Source: a virus. Taken from it: 40,769 bases of DNA. Under the pieces are notes generated by a model. It did not search any database. It had not been told where the DNA came from and worked only from the letters and a program-made list of their open reading frames with translations. The stretch covers positions 1 to 40,769 of the IMG/VR virus record IMGVR_UViG_3300028573_000029. One strand, 5' to 3'. The position numbers and the translations under genes are program-made. Of the stretch, positions 20,616 through 30,487 are shown piece by piece; positions within the stretch are counted from its first letter, which is position 1, and every line of letters starts with the position of its first letter.

Positions 20616-23188
20616 GGCGTGCCCGCGATCGTCGGCATGCGGTCCGGCGACGTGCTGCCGAGGTGCCACCAGTACGACTGGTTCTTCTCCTGGCGCGCCT
20701 GGCTCTCGATATGCGCGAAACGCTCGCGGGCGCGATCGTCGGTCATCAAGGCGAGCTGATCGAGCACCGCGCGCTGTAGCGGCAGCTTGGCGTACCACAG
20801 CGACGAGCCCGGCATGTAGCGCGCTAAGAGCCACGCGGCATCGCCGCCGAAATGCGTCGGCTTCCCGGCGATCATCTTCTCGACGTTGCCGAGCAGAAAC
20901 CGGCCGCCGGCGTCCTCGGCGGCGCCGGCGATCGGGCCGGCAAAGGTCGAGGCCCAGCTATTGCCGTATTTCGTCTTGTCGACCTGGAGGATGTCGCCGA
21001 AGATACCGAGGCCGCCGCCCTGCAACAGGGCGGCGCCCCACGAATAGCGGCCCTCGGGCGTCGAGGGGTCGAGCGTGCGCGGATCGCGCCCGGCGGCGAT
21101 CTCCTTCATCTGCATCGACAGCGCGCCGAGCAAGGTGGTGACCACCATCGTCAGTCCGGCATGGCCGAGCCGCGAGCCGTCCCAGCCGCGCGCGAGCGCC
21201 TGCGCGCCGTGCATGTAGAGCATGCCGCCGGAGAAGAAACGGTACATCGCCACCGAGCGCATCAGCTCGCCCTGCGCGGTGCCAGCGCGCGTGCCGCCGA
21301 TGATCTTGGCGCGCAGCCGCGGCGTCGGCTCCAGCACCGCGTGATCGAGCACCGAGTTCAGATAAAGCGCGAGCTTCTCTGAGGCGAGCTGCGCTTCCTT
21401 GCCGCCGAGCGCGGCGACGTCGAGCGGCGTGAGAAAGCGCGCGTTCGGCCGCGGCATGCTCGGCGTCGCCTTCGCGAAGATTTTCCATTCCGCTTCGCCG
21501 ATGCCGTAGCGTTCCAGCCCGGCCTTCAGACGCAGCGCGAGCTCGGCGAACGGCGTCGTGCGCTCGGCCGCGAGCTCGGCCTGGGCGCCGAGCGCGAAAC
21601 CGTGCTTGAGACCTTCGGTCCACTTGCGCAGGCCGGAGGCGCGGATCACCGCGCCGCCGAGCTTCGCCGCCGTCCCGGTGCGGATGACATCGCCCATGAC
21701 GCTGTCGGCACCGCGCGCGGCGTGGGCCAGGGTGTCCATGATCAGCGCATTCTGCGCGGCGCGCGCTTCGGAGCCCGGACCGAGAATGTTGGCCACCGCT
21801 TCTTTCAGGATTTGCATTGCCGGCAGGCCGTTGAACCGCGCCGTCATCATCACCGTGCCGATATCGTTCATCGACGAGATCAGCGCGCTGCCGAGCTGCG
21901 AGGCGACCAGCACCGCGCGTGCGTCCGCCCAGCGCCGCGCGCTGATGCTGTTGACCGTCGCGCGGCTGGTGCCGCTGACTTCGCCGTAGAGGTTTTGCAG
22001 ATCGTTGATCTGCTTGCGATTGCGCGCGGTGACCCTTTCATTGACGGCCGCCGCCTCCGCGACGCCGCCGCGGGCGAGATCGTCGGCACTGACGGCGAGC
22101 TTTCCCGGATCGCGCTTGAGCACATCGAGCATGAAGCGGAGCGTCGCCGGCGGATTGGGACCGAGGATGCGCATCAGCGCGGTGTCGCGCGCCATCGCGT
22201 TGATGTGCTCGGTCGCGGCGTAGAACGGTGAATTGTGCTCGCCGATCGCGTCGGCGACCCGCATCCACGCCGCGGCGTCGCGCATCGCGAACAGCCGCGG
22301 CGCATCGCGCGCATTGGAGAGCAGCGGCTTGCCGGGGAACGCCGCCGATGGCGCTTCGTCGGTGATGCCGGCGATCGAGCGCCAGGCCTGGTCGAGCAGG
22401 CGCTCGAATTTATGATCGCCCATCGGCTGGTCGGTATTGAAATCGATGATCTTGTCGCGATCGACATTGTCGCGGATGAGCTGCTTGAAACGGGCTTCGC
22501 CGACGGCGCGCGCTTTGATTTCGCTGATCGCCGGGTTGGGAAAATATCGCTCGCGTTTCGCAAGCTGCCCGCCGGCGTCGATAAAGCCGTCGGCCAGCGC
22601 ACCCTCGGTCTTGAACCAGCCTTCGGCGTCTGCCTTGGCCGCGAGCGGCACGTCGGCCTCGCCGAGCGCGGCGCGGAGAAAATCGATTTCCAGCGGGCGC
22701 TGATCCTTGAAGCCAAGCCGTGTCGAGCGCATGCGCTCGATCGCGCCGCCGAACGTGGCGTGCGCGCGGCCGATGATGTCGCGCGTCAGCTTGGCGACGT
22801 TATTGTAGCTCGCGAGCTCGCGCGGATCGCTGTCGAGAAACGCCGATAGCGCGGTATAGGTGCCGGCGCGCGTTTCGTCCTTGAGGCCGACCGGCGCCTT
22901 GCCGGCGGCGCGCAGCCCGGCAAGCCTGTCCTCGACCGCCTTGACGCCGCGCAGGATGTCCGATTGCGCGCGGATGGTGCGATGGATCGTGTCGGCCTTG
23001 CGCGCCGCTTCCGCCAGCGCGTCGATCGACGCTTCCGACGCCGCGCGGCGCATCGCGGCGGCGCTGTCGCCAAGCCGCTGCCTGGCGTCGGCCTCGAAGG
23101 CATCGAGCATGCCGAGCAATTGCTTGCCGGCGCGTTCGGAAACCTTGCCGGCGGCGATCTTGGCGGTGAAGCAGCGGCGCGCGGTCAT
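20612..23188 (-). CDS. Large internal virion (ejection) protein
   Basis: An 858-aa protein, the last of three consecutive ejection-type proteins, analogous in place to T7 gp16. It is largely helical, with hydrophobic stretches near the C-terminus (GHAGLTMVVTTLLGALSMQM, GGGLGIFGDI) that could enter the host membrane. The N-terminal 60 residues form an amphipathic helix. Sequence similarity to T7 itself is not evident; the call rests on size, composition and order. Coupled by ATGA to the preceding gene. Confidence 0.7.
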   Translation of the reverse strand: MTARRCFTAKIAAGKVSERAGKQLLGMLDAFEADARQRLGDSAAAMRRAASEASIDALAEAARKADTIHRTIRAQSDILRGVKAVEDRLAGLRAAGKAPVGLKDETRAGTYTALSAFLDSDPRELASYNNVAKLTRDIIGRAHATFGGAIERMRSTRLGFKDQRPLEIDFLRAALGEADVPLAAKADAEGWFKTEGALADGFIDAGGQLAKRERYFPNPAISEIKARAVGEARFKQLIRDNVDRDKIIDFNTDQPMGDHKFERLLDQAWRSIAGITDEAPSAAFPGKPLLSNARDAPRLFAMRDAAAWMRVADAIGEHNSPFYAATEHINAMARDTALMRILGPNPPATLRFMLDVLKRDPGKLAVSADDLARGGVAEAAAVNERVTARNRKQINDLQNLYGEVSGTSRATVNSISARRWADARAVLVASQLGSALISSMNDIGTVMMTARFNGLPAMQILKEAVANILGPGSEARAAQNALIMDTLAHAARGADSVMGDVIRTGTAAKLGGAVIRASGLRKWTEGLKHGFALGAQAELAAERTTPFAELALRLKAGLERYGIGEAEWKIFAKATPSMPRPNARFLTPLDVAALGGKEAQLASEKLALYLNSVLDHAVLEPTPRLRAKIIGGTRAGTAQGELMRSVAMYRFFSGGMLYMHGAQALARGWDGSRLGHAGLTMVVTTLLGALSMQMKEIAAGRDPRTLDPSTPEGRYSWGAALLQGGGLGIFGDILQVDKTKYGNSWASTFAGPIAGAAEDAGGRFLLGNVEKMIAGKPTHFGGDAAWLLARYMPGSSLWYAKLPLQRAVLDQLALMTDDRARERFAHIESQARQEKNQSYWWHLGSTSPDRMPTIAGTP

Positions 23189-24384
23189 GGTTCCTCCAAG
23201 GTCCCGCCGACGCAGGCCGACAGTTCGCGCGCGGCGGTCGCATCTTCGTCGTTGGCGGCGAGCGCCTCACGCGCCGAGACCGCCGCTTCGCCATCGCCGA
23301 GATGAATTTTCAGATCGCCGCCGGCTTCGTCGAGCACGCGCGCGGCGTCCGCCGCGAGCTGCGGATCGCCGAGCGGCTTTGTTGATGGTTCGGGCTGCGC
23401 TGGCGCTGTGCCTTCCTCCACCTTGATCTTCGCTTCTTCCGGCAGCGGCAGATCGGAGATGGCCGGCGCGGGCGTTTCGGGCGCCGGCGGTACACGTTCC
23501 GTCTCGGCGAGCGGTGCGGCCGCGGCATCCGGTGGCCGCCCGGCCTCGATGTCGGTCGCGACGTTTTGCAGCCGCTCGCTGTCGGCGCCGGCGCTGACGA
23601 CATCGCGCGCCGCGACCTGCGCGGCGGCCTCGAAATCGCCCGGCGCGACCGGCGCATCGCGCGGCAGGACTTTACGCAGCACCGCACCGGCGCCATGAAA
23701 CAGCAGCGGCAGCGCGAAAGCGCCGGCCGCGGCGCCGCCGATATTCTCCGCGGCGCGGCCGACGCCGGCATCGAGGCCGAGGGCGGCGCGATTGCTTTCC
23801 AGCGCCGGCTCCTGGATGGCCTGCGTCGCCGCGGCGACGGCCGCCAGGCGGCCCGCGGTCATTAGCACGCCGCCGGCTTCCGGGCCGCCGATAAACATCG
23901 AGGCGAGATTGATCGGATCGGCAAACCAGCGCGCGGTGCCGGAGAGCCAGCCCATCGCGTGGCCGGTGAGACCATAGGTGCGGCCAGCGACGTCGGCAGC
24001 GTCGCTCTCGACCTTGGCGCCGGCCTCGGCCGCGCGGCGGCGCACGTCGAGCAGCGGCTCGATTTCCTTGCGCTGATCTTCCGGCAGGGTCGCGGCGATC
24101 TGGCCGAGCATGGCCGCCTTTTCGTCGATGCCGGCGGTGCCGTACCAGTCGAGCCCGCGATCGGCCGCCGCCTTGCCGACATTGCCGTCGACGCGCGCGC
24201 TGACGCCGTCGAGCAGATTTTGATAGGCATCGCGCAACGGCTGGCCCGAGCCGACCAGCGTGTCGAGGCCGGCGGACTGCCATTCGGTGCTCATGATCTC
24301 GCCGATCGTCGCCGGCGCGCCGGCGCCGCGGCGCGTTGCCAGTTCGGCGCCATAGGCGGCGCTGTCGGTTTCCCAATCCGCCAT
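23185..24384 (-). CDS. Internal virion protein
   Basis: A 399-aa protein. The middle holds Gly/Ala-rich hydrophobic segments (PEAGGVLMTAGRLAAVAAAT, GAAAGAFALPLLFHGAGAVL) suited to membrane insertion during ejection. The C-terminal 150 residues are Pro/Glu/Ala-rich and disordered. Its neighbours are the transglycosylase ejection protein and the large gp16-like protein, so it probably corresponds to T7 gp15 in role. Its stop overlaps the next start (ATGA). Confidence 0.65.
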   Translation of the reverse strand: MADWETDSAAYGAELATRRGAGAPATIGEIMSTEWQSAGLDTLVGSGQPLRDAYQNLLDGVSARVDGNVGKAAADRGLDWYGTAGIDEKAAMLGQIAATLPEDQRKEIEPLLDVRRRAAEAGAKVESDAADVAGRTYGLTGHAMGWLSGTARWFADPINLASMFIGGPEAGGVLMTAGRLAAVAAATQAIQEPALESNRAALGLDAGVGRAAENIGGAAAGAFALPLLFHGAGAVLRKVLPRDAPVAPGDFEAAAQVAARDVVSAGADSERLQNVATDIEAGRPPDAAAAPLAETERVPPAPETPAPAISDLPLPEEAKIKVEEGTAPAQPEPSTKPLGDPQLAADAARVLDEAGGDLKIHLGDGEAAVSAREALAANDEDATAARELSACVGGTLEEP

Positions 24385-27102
24385 TTACAGCGGTCCTCCG
24401 GCGACCGGATTGGTGCCCTCTCCCGGCGCGAACGTCATGGAGTACCAGCCCTCTTTCTTCACCGCGCGGCTGGCGAGCAAATCCATATCGAACACGAGGG
24501 GCTGCGGAATTTCGCCGGCGGTGAAGAACGGCTGAAAGCCGTCATGGGCGCCGGCGTCCTTCATGCCGACCCAATAGCGCGACGAGCCCGGCGCCGTTTG
24601 TTTGAGAATGCCGTAGCGGCCGATCGTGTCCGGCGGCACGTCGTTGCCGTTGCGGTCACGGGCGCCGCCGGCCAGGTCGACGTCGGCCTGGTCGAGGCGA
24701 TCCAGCACGCCGTGAAAGGTCCCGGCGCTCATGCTCCGCGGCGCTGCGACCTGCACGCCATGACGCGACGTCAGCGGCCCGGTCACATCTTCGAGCGCCT
24801 TGGCGACACCGGAAACATCGCCGGCGTCGTAGAGCGCGCCGCGCTGATTGCGGCGCGCCACGTCGAGATAGAGCGCCGCCTCGATCACGGCGTTCTGTTG
24901 CGCCGGTGTCGGATAAATCTGGCTCTTGAGCGACGTCGAAATCGCGTTTCGGAACGCCTGCTGATTGTCGGAGACTTCCTTGGTTTTCAGCAATTGCGCG
25001 CCCTGCAACATTTCGCCGGCAAGATCGGGCATCGCCCGCACGAACCGCGCCGCGATCTCGGCGCCCGGCGCATTGCCGACGACTTTCTGGACGGTGTCGG
25101 CCATCGCCGCATCGGGCAGCGTATCGGCCAGCGCGCGCAGGATTTTGAGTTGATCCTGCGGCGCCGACTGCTCGTAACGCTGTTTGAGGCTTTCCTGCTC
25201 GGCCGGCGTAAGCGCGAGCGCCGCGCCGCCATAGAGCCGCTGTGCCATGACCGCCTGCGCGCCGCGCTGGCTCAAGGCGGCGCGGAAATTCGGGTCGCCC
25301 GGATCGGCCCCGGTATCGAGCGGCACCGGCGCCACGATCTTGTTGTCGACCAGGAGGCCGACCGGATTGGTCATGCGCTTCGCGGCGATCGCGTCGCGCT
25401 TTTTGGCGAGCAGATCATTGGTGAACATTTCGTCCGGCGTCGCGCCGCTCGTCGCCATCTTGGCCTTGGCGGCGTTGACACTGGCGTCGAGCATCTCGAA
25501 AGGAATTTGGCCGGCGCGCTCGAGGATCGGCTGCGCCTTCATCGCCAGATCGAATTCATGAAGCCGGCGCGCCGCCTCGACGCTGCCGCCCTGCGCCGCC
25601 TGCAACTGCGCGCTGCGGTACGCGGCCGCCTGGTCGGGCGCGACGGCGACGCCGTCCTTCATCATCTTGACGACCGGATTGGAAACATCCTGCAGGCCGG
25701 CCATCTGGTCCAAAATGTGCTGGTCTCGGGTCTCCTGCGTTTGCAGCTCGGCGGCGACGACGGTGCCGAGCTGGAAACGGCGCGCCGGCGACACGCCGAA
25801 AGCGTCGCCGCGCGCTCCGGCCCTGCCGTAAATGCCGCCGATGTATTTTTGCGTTTCGGGAACGTCGATCACCGAGAGGATTTGCTCCGGCGTCGGGTTG
25901 GGACCGAATTGCTTTTCCGCGGCCGCACGCCAGCGATCGGCACGTTCCGGCCCCGCATTGTAGGCCGCGAGCGCCAGCACTGGATTGCCGCCATACTTCT
26001 CGGCGAGGGCATGAAAGCCGACCTTGCCGATCTCCTGCGACAGCTTCGGGTTTGCCATCAGCTTGTCGGTCAATTCCTGATCGGACAGTTTGCTGATGTC
26101 GCCGAGATCGGTGCGCTGGCCCGGCGACAGCCGCGCGGCATAATCGCGGGCGAAGCCCGGCGTGATCTGCGCCGGTCCGAACGCGCCCTTTTCGTTCGGC
26201 GGCATATTTCTGCCGCCGCTTTCCGACGGAACGACGCCCTGCTCGAACAGCTCGCCGACGTGCGCGCTGTTGACGAACTGTCCGGCGATCAGGCTGGCGA
26301 CATAGGGCTTGCCGGCGACGACGCCTCTGGCCTGCTCGACGCCGTTGAGGTCGAGCTTCTCCTGCGCCTGCTCGCGATAGGTTTCGCGCTGCGACGGCGT
26401 CAGCGTCCTGAAATTATTCGGATCGGCCAGTGCCGCGGCCGCATCGGTCGGATTGCTCGCGACCGCCCGCATCGCCCCCGCGTGATCGAGGCCGTTATTG
26501 AAGGCATGCTGCCGCTGCGCCGCCTCGGCCGGGCTGAACCAGCCGGCCGTGATGCCTGTCTGGATCAGCGCGTCGTTGCGATCGACAGCCATCTTCCGCG
26601 CCACCGGCGATCCGGCTGTCGCCGCGGCGTTTTGGTTGAATTCCGCGCTGGTTTCATAATCGGCATCGAACTGCGATTTACCGCGCGCGAACGATGTTTT
26701 TTGCACTTCGTCGCCGGCGGTGATGGTCGCGTGCGTCATGTGCAGGCGCAGCGTCGCCGCAGTCTGCGGATCGAAATTGTAGGAGCCGAGCGCATCGTTT
26801 TGCAGCCTGCCGGCCTGCGCGCTGAAATTCTTCGGCGCGTTCTGCCAATCCTGATCCTTGAGCGCGGCCATCTTGGCCTGATCGAGATTGGTCAAATAAG
26901 TGCTCAACGCATTGGTCGCGTTCGACGCCGTCTTGGCGACTTCAAGTTTGTCGGCGAATTCGGTGCCGGCCTCGCCGAGACGCGCGACGGCTTCTCCAGC
27001 CTGGTTCGGAAACGACGGCACCGCGATCGGCCCGATGCCGACGCGCGGGATGATGCCGATCTCCTGCGTCGAATTATAGGTGGGCGTTTTTTCTGCCATC
27101 AC
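24385..27102 (-). CDS. Ejection protein with lytic transglycosylase domain
   Basis: A 905-aa protein. The SLT-type domain is at about residues 280-420: catalytic E294 in VPSESGG, then GAFGPAQITPGFARDY (the GxxQ motif), and AYNAGPERADRW (380-391). The rest is helical. In T7 the equivalent domain sits in gp16; here it is on the first large ejection protein. It opens the peptidoglycan for DNA entry. ATG 27102 overlaps the previous stop (ATGA). Confidence 0.85.
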   Translation of the reverse strand: MMAEKTPTYNSTQEIGIIPRVGIGPIAVPSFPNQAGEAVARLGEAGTEFADKLEVAKTASNATNALSTYLTNLDQAKMAALKDQDWQNAPKNFSAQAGRLQNDALGSYNFDPQTAATLRLHMTHATITAGDEVQKTSFARGKSQFDADYETSAEFNQNAAATAGSPVARKMAVDRNDALIQTGITAGWFSPAEAAQRQHAFNNGLDHAGAMRAVASNPTDAAAALADPNNFRTLTPSQRETYREQAQEKLDLNGVEQARGVVAGKPYVASLIAGQFVNSAHVGELFEQGVVPSESGGRNMPPNEKGAFGPAQITPGFARDYAARLSPGQRTDLGDISKLSDQELTDKLMANPKLSQEIGKVGFHALAEKYGGNPVLALAAYNAGPERADRWRAAAEKQFGPNPTPEQILSVIDVPETQKYIGGIYGRAGARGDAFGVSPARRFQLGTVVAAELQTQETRDQHILDQMAGLQDVSNPVVKMMKDGVAVAPDQAAAYRSAQLQAAQGGSVEAARRLHEFDLAMKAQPILERAGQIPFEMLDASVNAAKAKMATSGATPDEMFTNDLLAKKRDAIAAKRMTNPVGLLVDNKIVAPVPLDTGADPGDPNFRAALSQRGAQAVMAQRLYGGAALALTPAEQESLKQRYEQSAPQDQLKILRALADTLPDAAMADTVQKVVGNAPGAEIAARFVRAMPDLAGEMLQGAQLLKTKEVSDNQQAFRNAISTSLKSQIYPTPAQQNAVIEAALYLDVARRNQRGALYDAGDVSGVAKALEDVTGPLTSRHGVQVAAPRSMSAGTFHGVLDRLDQADVDLAGGARDRNGNDVPPDTIGRYGILKQTAPGSSRYWVGMKDAGAHDGFQPFFTAGEIPQPLVFDMDLLASRAVKKEGWYSMTFAPGEGTNPVAGGPL

Positions 27103-27704
27103 GGTGACCAGGTGAACATGCTGCTACCGGGGACGCCTTGTCCGATGGCTTTGGCGGCGGCCGTCAGATTGCTCCACACCCCGTTCTTCGGGTTACCGAG
27201 GCCGTTCAACAACGCCGTGCCGGCGCCGACGATGCCAGTGAAAACATCGCTCGACGCCTGCGCGCCGAAGCCCGCGGCCTGGCCGGCCGAGCTCGCGGCC
27301 TGCGCCCTGGTGCCGGCCGCGGTGAGCAACGCATCGGCGTTGCCCATCTCGCCCTTGGCGCCGATCAGCGCCATGTCCATCGCGCCCTGGCTGGCGGAAA
27401 AGCCTTCGAGCAGTAAAGGCGAGCCGTAACTCGGGTCGAGATTGCGCGCGGTGAAGGAGCCGGTCTCCGCGCCGAGGGTGCGGTTGACTTGCAGCATGGT
27501 CCTACTTTGGTCGAGCGCGCTTTGATCGAACGACAGCTTGCCCTCGGCGGCCTCGTCGGACGCTTTCTGATTGAGCAAAGCCGTGTTCTGGTTGGCGATG
27601 CCTTCCTGCAGCTTCGCGATGCTGGAGCCGCCGAAGCCGCTCGCCAGCTTGCCGATCGAGGTTAGTGCCGTCGAGCCGAGCGCGAGGATTGTCAAAGGAT
27701 CCAT
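27099..27704 (-). CDS. Internal core protein, gp14-like
   Basis: A 201-aa protein. The N-terminus (LTILALGSTALTSIGKLASG) is hydrophobic and the rest is Ala/Gln/Gly helical (QNTALLNQKASDEAAEG, LDQSRTMLQVNRTLGAE). Composition and position between the nozzle gene and the transglycosylase match the small ejection protein gp14 of T7-like phages. Starts with a one-base overlap (TGATG). Confidence 0.7.
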   Translation of the reverse strand: MDPLTILALGSTALTSIGKLASGFGGSSIAKLQEGIANQNTALLNQKASDEAAEGKLSFDQSALDQSRTMLQVNRTLGAETGSFTARNLDPSYGSPLLLEGFSASQGAMDMALIGAKGEMGNADALLTAAGTRAQAASSAGQAAGFGAQASSDVFTGIVGAGTALLNGLGNPKNGVWSNLTAAAKAIGQGVPGSSMFTWSP

Positions 27705-30487
27705 CAGTCATCCTCGGAAATGATCACGTCGGGATCGACGCCGAGCAGCGTGAACGGCATGGTATCGTCGCCGGTGAGCTCGACGATGGTCTGGTCGGCG
27801 TGCGGCACGTCGAGGCCCGGCGTGCGGATAATCCCGGTGCGCAGCGGCACCGGCGCGCCGTAGGTCATGACGCCCGGTTCCTCCAGCGGCTCGGCGATGC
27901 CGCCTTCGTCGGGATTGACCGCGATCATGCCGCCGGCTGCGTACATCACGCGCAGGAACAGATGATTGGCTTTCTGTTTCTTGCCGACCGTCGAGCCTTT
28001 CTGCGTCGTGAGATCGAGCGGCAGGAGCCGCGCGCGATAGGGTTTCGGCAGGCCGACGACGGCATTCTGCGTCGGCCGCGACAAGGTGATTTCGCCCGAC
28101 GCATTGACCACCGGCAGCGAGCCGTCAGGATTGAGGTAGGTGCAGCCGTCGGCATGCACGCCGACCGATTGCCCGATGAGATGATTGAGCCCGCCGAGCG
28201 TCGTCACCGGCGCGCCGGAATATTGCAGCGCGCAGTCGAGGAACCAGGCGCCGGCGGCGGTCGGCGCGTCGGTGTCCGCCGGCTGGAAAAACGGCTGCAT
28301 CAGCTCGACGAATTGCGCCTGCGCGCCATTGATGGTGCGCGTGGTCAACAGATAGGTCCAGCTCACGCCTTCGTCGCTCGACGGAATGGTGACGATGCCG
28401 TTGACGCCGCTGTCGGTCGCCGCGTGCTGCGGATGCCGATGCCAGCCGTTGATCTGCTGTTCCTTCATCAGCGTGTTGCCGACCAGAAGGCCGTTGGCGC
28501 ACCAGAACCAGTTGATGCAGTTCGGATCCTGCTGGCGCGAGACGCCGAGCGCGCCACCGCCCTCGGGGCCGAGAATATGCCGCGCCGAGATGGTGAGCTC
28601 CTGCGGCTCGATCTGCGGCATGACGCCGTTGAAGGAAAGCGACATCAGCATGGCGCGATCGCGCGCGCGGTTGATCGTAACCAGGCCGCCCTCGGCCGCG
28701 GCGGGAATGTGCACCGCGGAGCCGGTCTGCCGCGACGGATAGGGGTCGAGATTTTCTACCGACAGCGCGCTGAACGGATCCTGCCCGGCGAACACCCATT
28801 CCTCGTCGCGGGTGCCGATGGCGAGAAACGACGTGTTGGCCATCGGCCACTCGACCCACGGCAGCGCGCCGATCGGCGAGATCAGACCGCCCTCGATGCC
28901 CGATTGCGCCGAGGTCGGATCGGGAATGTCCCAGTTGTTGAAGGTGCCGGGCTGGGTGCGCCAGAAGCGGTTTTTCAGAAACGCCCACAGCGAATTCTGG
29001 AAGATGAAACACCGATCCGGCCAGCCCTGCACGCCGTCCCAGGCCGACGGCCACCAGTTCGCCGTCGGCTGCGCGGCAATGCTGTCGGGCAGGCGTTCCA
29101 GCACGGTCGCCGTCGCCGTGGTCGAATTGGTCACCGCGGTGATCTGCACGAAGCCGTAGCCGCGGTTGCGGTAGAGCCACTGGATGCCGCCGATCCCCGA
29201 CAGTACCTGGCCCGAGGTGTGGACCGGCGGATTGGCGCCCGAGGTGCCGGAATTGAGGGCCTGATAGACATTGCCGTTCCAGCGCCGCAAGGTCGCCGCC
29301 GTCGTCGATGCTAGGCCCTCGAAATTGACTTCGGCGATCGAGATCGTGTTGCCGCCGAGGACACCGGCCCAGACGATCCAGAAGCTGGTGAATTGCGTGA
29401 GCTGGTCGTTTGACGTCAAAGTGATCGACTGGACAGTGCCGTCAGTGATGGAGCCGCTGGCAAGGACAATGCCGTCGGTCTGATTGGCCGGCGAACCCTT
29501 CTTGGCGTAAAGCACGAAAGAGATCGGATAGGCCTGCAAGACGAAATAGCCGGCGCCGCTCGGACAATTGACGGTGACGTTAAAGATCGACGCCGGAGTG
29601 GCCAGCGTGCAGCCGACCCATCCGGAAGCCGCTGTCTGAGAGGCGTAGGTAGCGAAATTGCCGTCGAAAACATTGGCCGGACTACTCATGCCGCCGAGAT
29701 AGGTCGATGACGACAGCCGCGTCGTCGACGGGCTGATGGTCTCGTCGGCGGTCCATTCCGGGGTCAAGGTCAGGCTGCTCTCGTCGAGCCGCCACACCGA
29801 GCCGACGTGACCCGCCTGAAAACCGTTCGGCACCGTGGCGGCGGCGCCGGCGAACGCCGCGGAAGCCGTCAGCGTGATCGAGCCTTGCGTCGCCGAGATG
29901 CCGATCGTCTCCAGCGGATCGATGTTCTCGTTCGCCACCGGCGCCAGGCAGCCGCCCTGCGGCGCCGGCACGGCCGGCTGGGTGATGTACGGCGTCAGCA
30001 CCCAGGAATTGTCGGCTTCGCGCGTGAGAGTTTGCGGCTGATAGCCATCGCAGAACAGATAGACCACGTTGCCCGACACCGCGTAACGCAGGTTCGAGAC
30101 ACCGGGCGTGGTCGCGCCGGCGCCGCCGAGATCGGCGTCGGTGTACGGCACCGCGACGGTGTAGGGATTGTTGTTGCCGCCGCCGATGACGACGACGCTG
30201 TTGCCCAAGATGAACTGCGCGACGCCGTTGCCGATGATGATCGCATAGGCGTTCGAGCCGGAGCCGGCGAAGCGGAACGGGATGCCGACGTAGGCGTGTC
30301 CCGGCGTGAGCTGGAGCACCATCTGGGTGCCGGGCGCGCGCGTGACGCCGCCTTCGAGCAGCACCACCATGTTTTCGAGGAACCAGAGGCCGCCTTGCTG
30401 TTTGGACAGGTCCGACCGCGCGCGCAGCGCCGGCGACACCTCGCCGGCGGAAAAGGCTGTTTTCGCTACCTCGACGTTAACGGCCAT
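27704..30487 (-). CDS. Tail nozzle protein (tail tubular protein B-like) with discoidin-like insert
   Basis: A 927-aa protein. The start FSAGEVSPALRARSDLSKQQ is the hallmark of podoviral nozzle proteins (FxxGxxSP.l..R.D), and WPNEFQ-type late motifs are replaced by GVQGWPDRCFIFQNSLWA. Residues about 268-391 look like an F5/8 (discoidin) sugar-binding domain inserted in the fold: SSPANVFDGNFATYASQTAA, then FTSFWIVWAGV and ISIAEVNFEG. It forms the distal tail tube. ATG 30487 overlaps the upstream TAA (TAATG); an apparent longer frame upstream lies in the gp11-like gene. Confidence 0.8.
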   Translation of the reverse strand: MAVNVEVAKTAFSAGEVSPALRARSDLSKQQGGLWFLENMVVLLEGGVTRAPGTQMVLQLTPGHAYVGIPFRFAGSGSNAYAIIIGNGVAQFILGNSVVVIGGGNNNPYTVAVPYTDADLGGAGATTPGVSNLRYAVSGNVVYLFCDGYQPQTLTREADNSWVLTPYITQPAVPAPQGGCLAPVANENIDPLETIGISATQGSITLTASAAFAGAAATVPNGFQAGHVGSVWRLDESSLTLTPEWTADETISPSTTRLSSSTYLGGMSSPANVFDGNFATYASQTAASGWVGCTLATPASIFNVTVNCPSGAGYFVLQAYPISFVLYAKKGSPANQTDGIVLASGSITDGTVQSITLTSNDQLTQFTSFWIVWAGVLGGNTISIAEVNFEGLASTTAATLRRWNGNVYQALNSGTSGANPPVHTSGQVLSGIGGIQWLYRNRGYGFVQITAVTNSTTATATVLERLPDSIAAQPTANWWPSAWDGVQGWPDRCFIFQNSLWAFLKNRFWRTQPGTFNNWDIPDPTSAQSGIEGGLISPIGALPWVEWPMANTSFLAIGTRDEEWVFAGQDPFSALSVENLDPYPSRQTGSAVHIPAAAEGGLVTINRARDRAMLMSLSFNGVMPQIEPQELTISARHILGPEGGGALGVSRQQDPNCINWFWCANGLLVGNTLMKEQQINGWHRHPQHAATDSGVNGIVTIPSSDEGVSWTYLLTTRTINGAQAQFVELMQPFFQPADTDAPTAAGAWFLDCALQYSGAPVTTLGGLNHLIGQSVGVHADGCTYLNPDGSLPVVNASGEITLSRPTQNAVVGLPKPYRARLLPLDLTTQKGSTVGKKQKANHLFLRVMYAAGGMIAVNPDEGGIAEPLEEPGVMTYGAPVPLRTGIIRTPGLDVPHADQTIVELTGDDTMPFTLLGVDPDVIISEDD

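Noticed and set aside
23959-27429. 1156-aa plus-strand open frame
   Set aside because: It is antisense to the transglycosylase and neighbouring ejection genes, has an Arg/Ala/Gly shadow composition, and carries no motif. High GC keeps such frames open.
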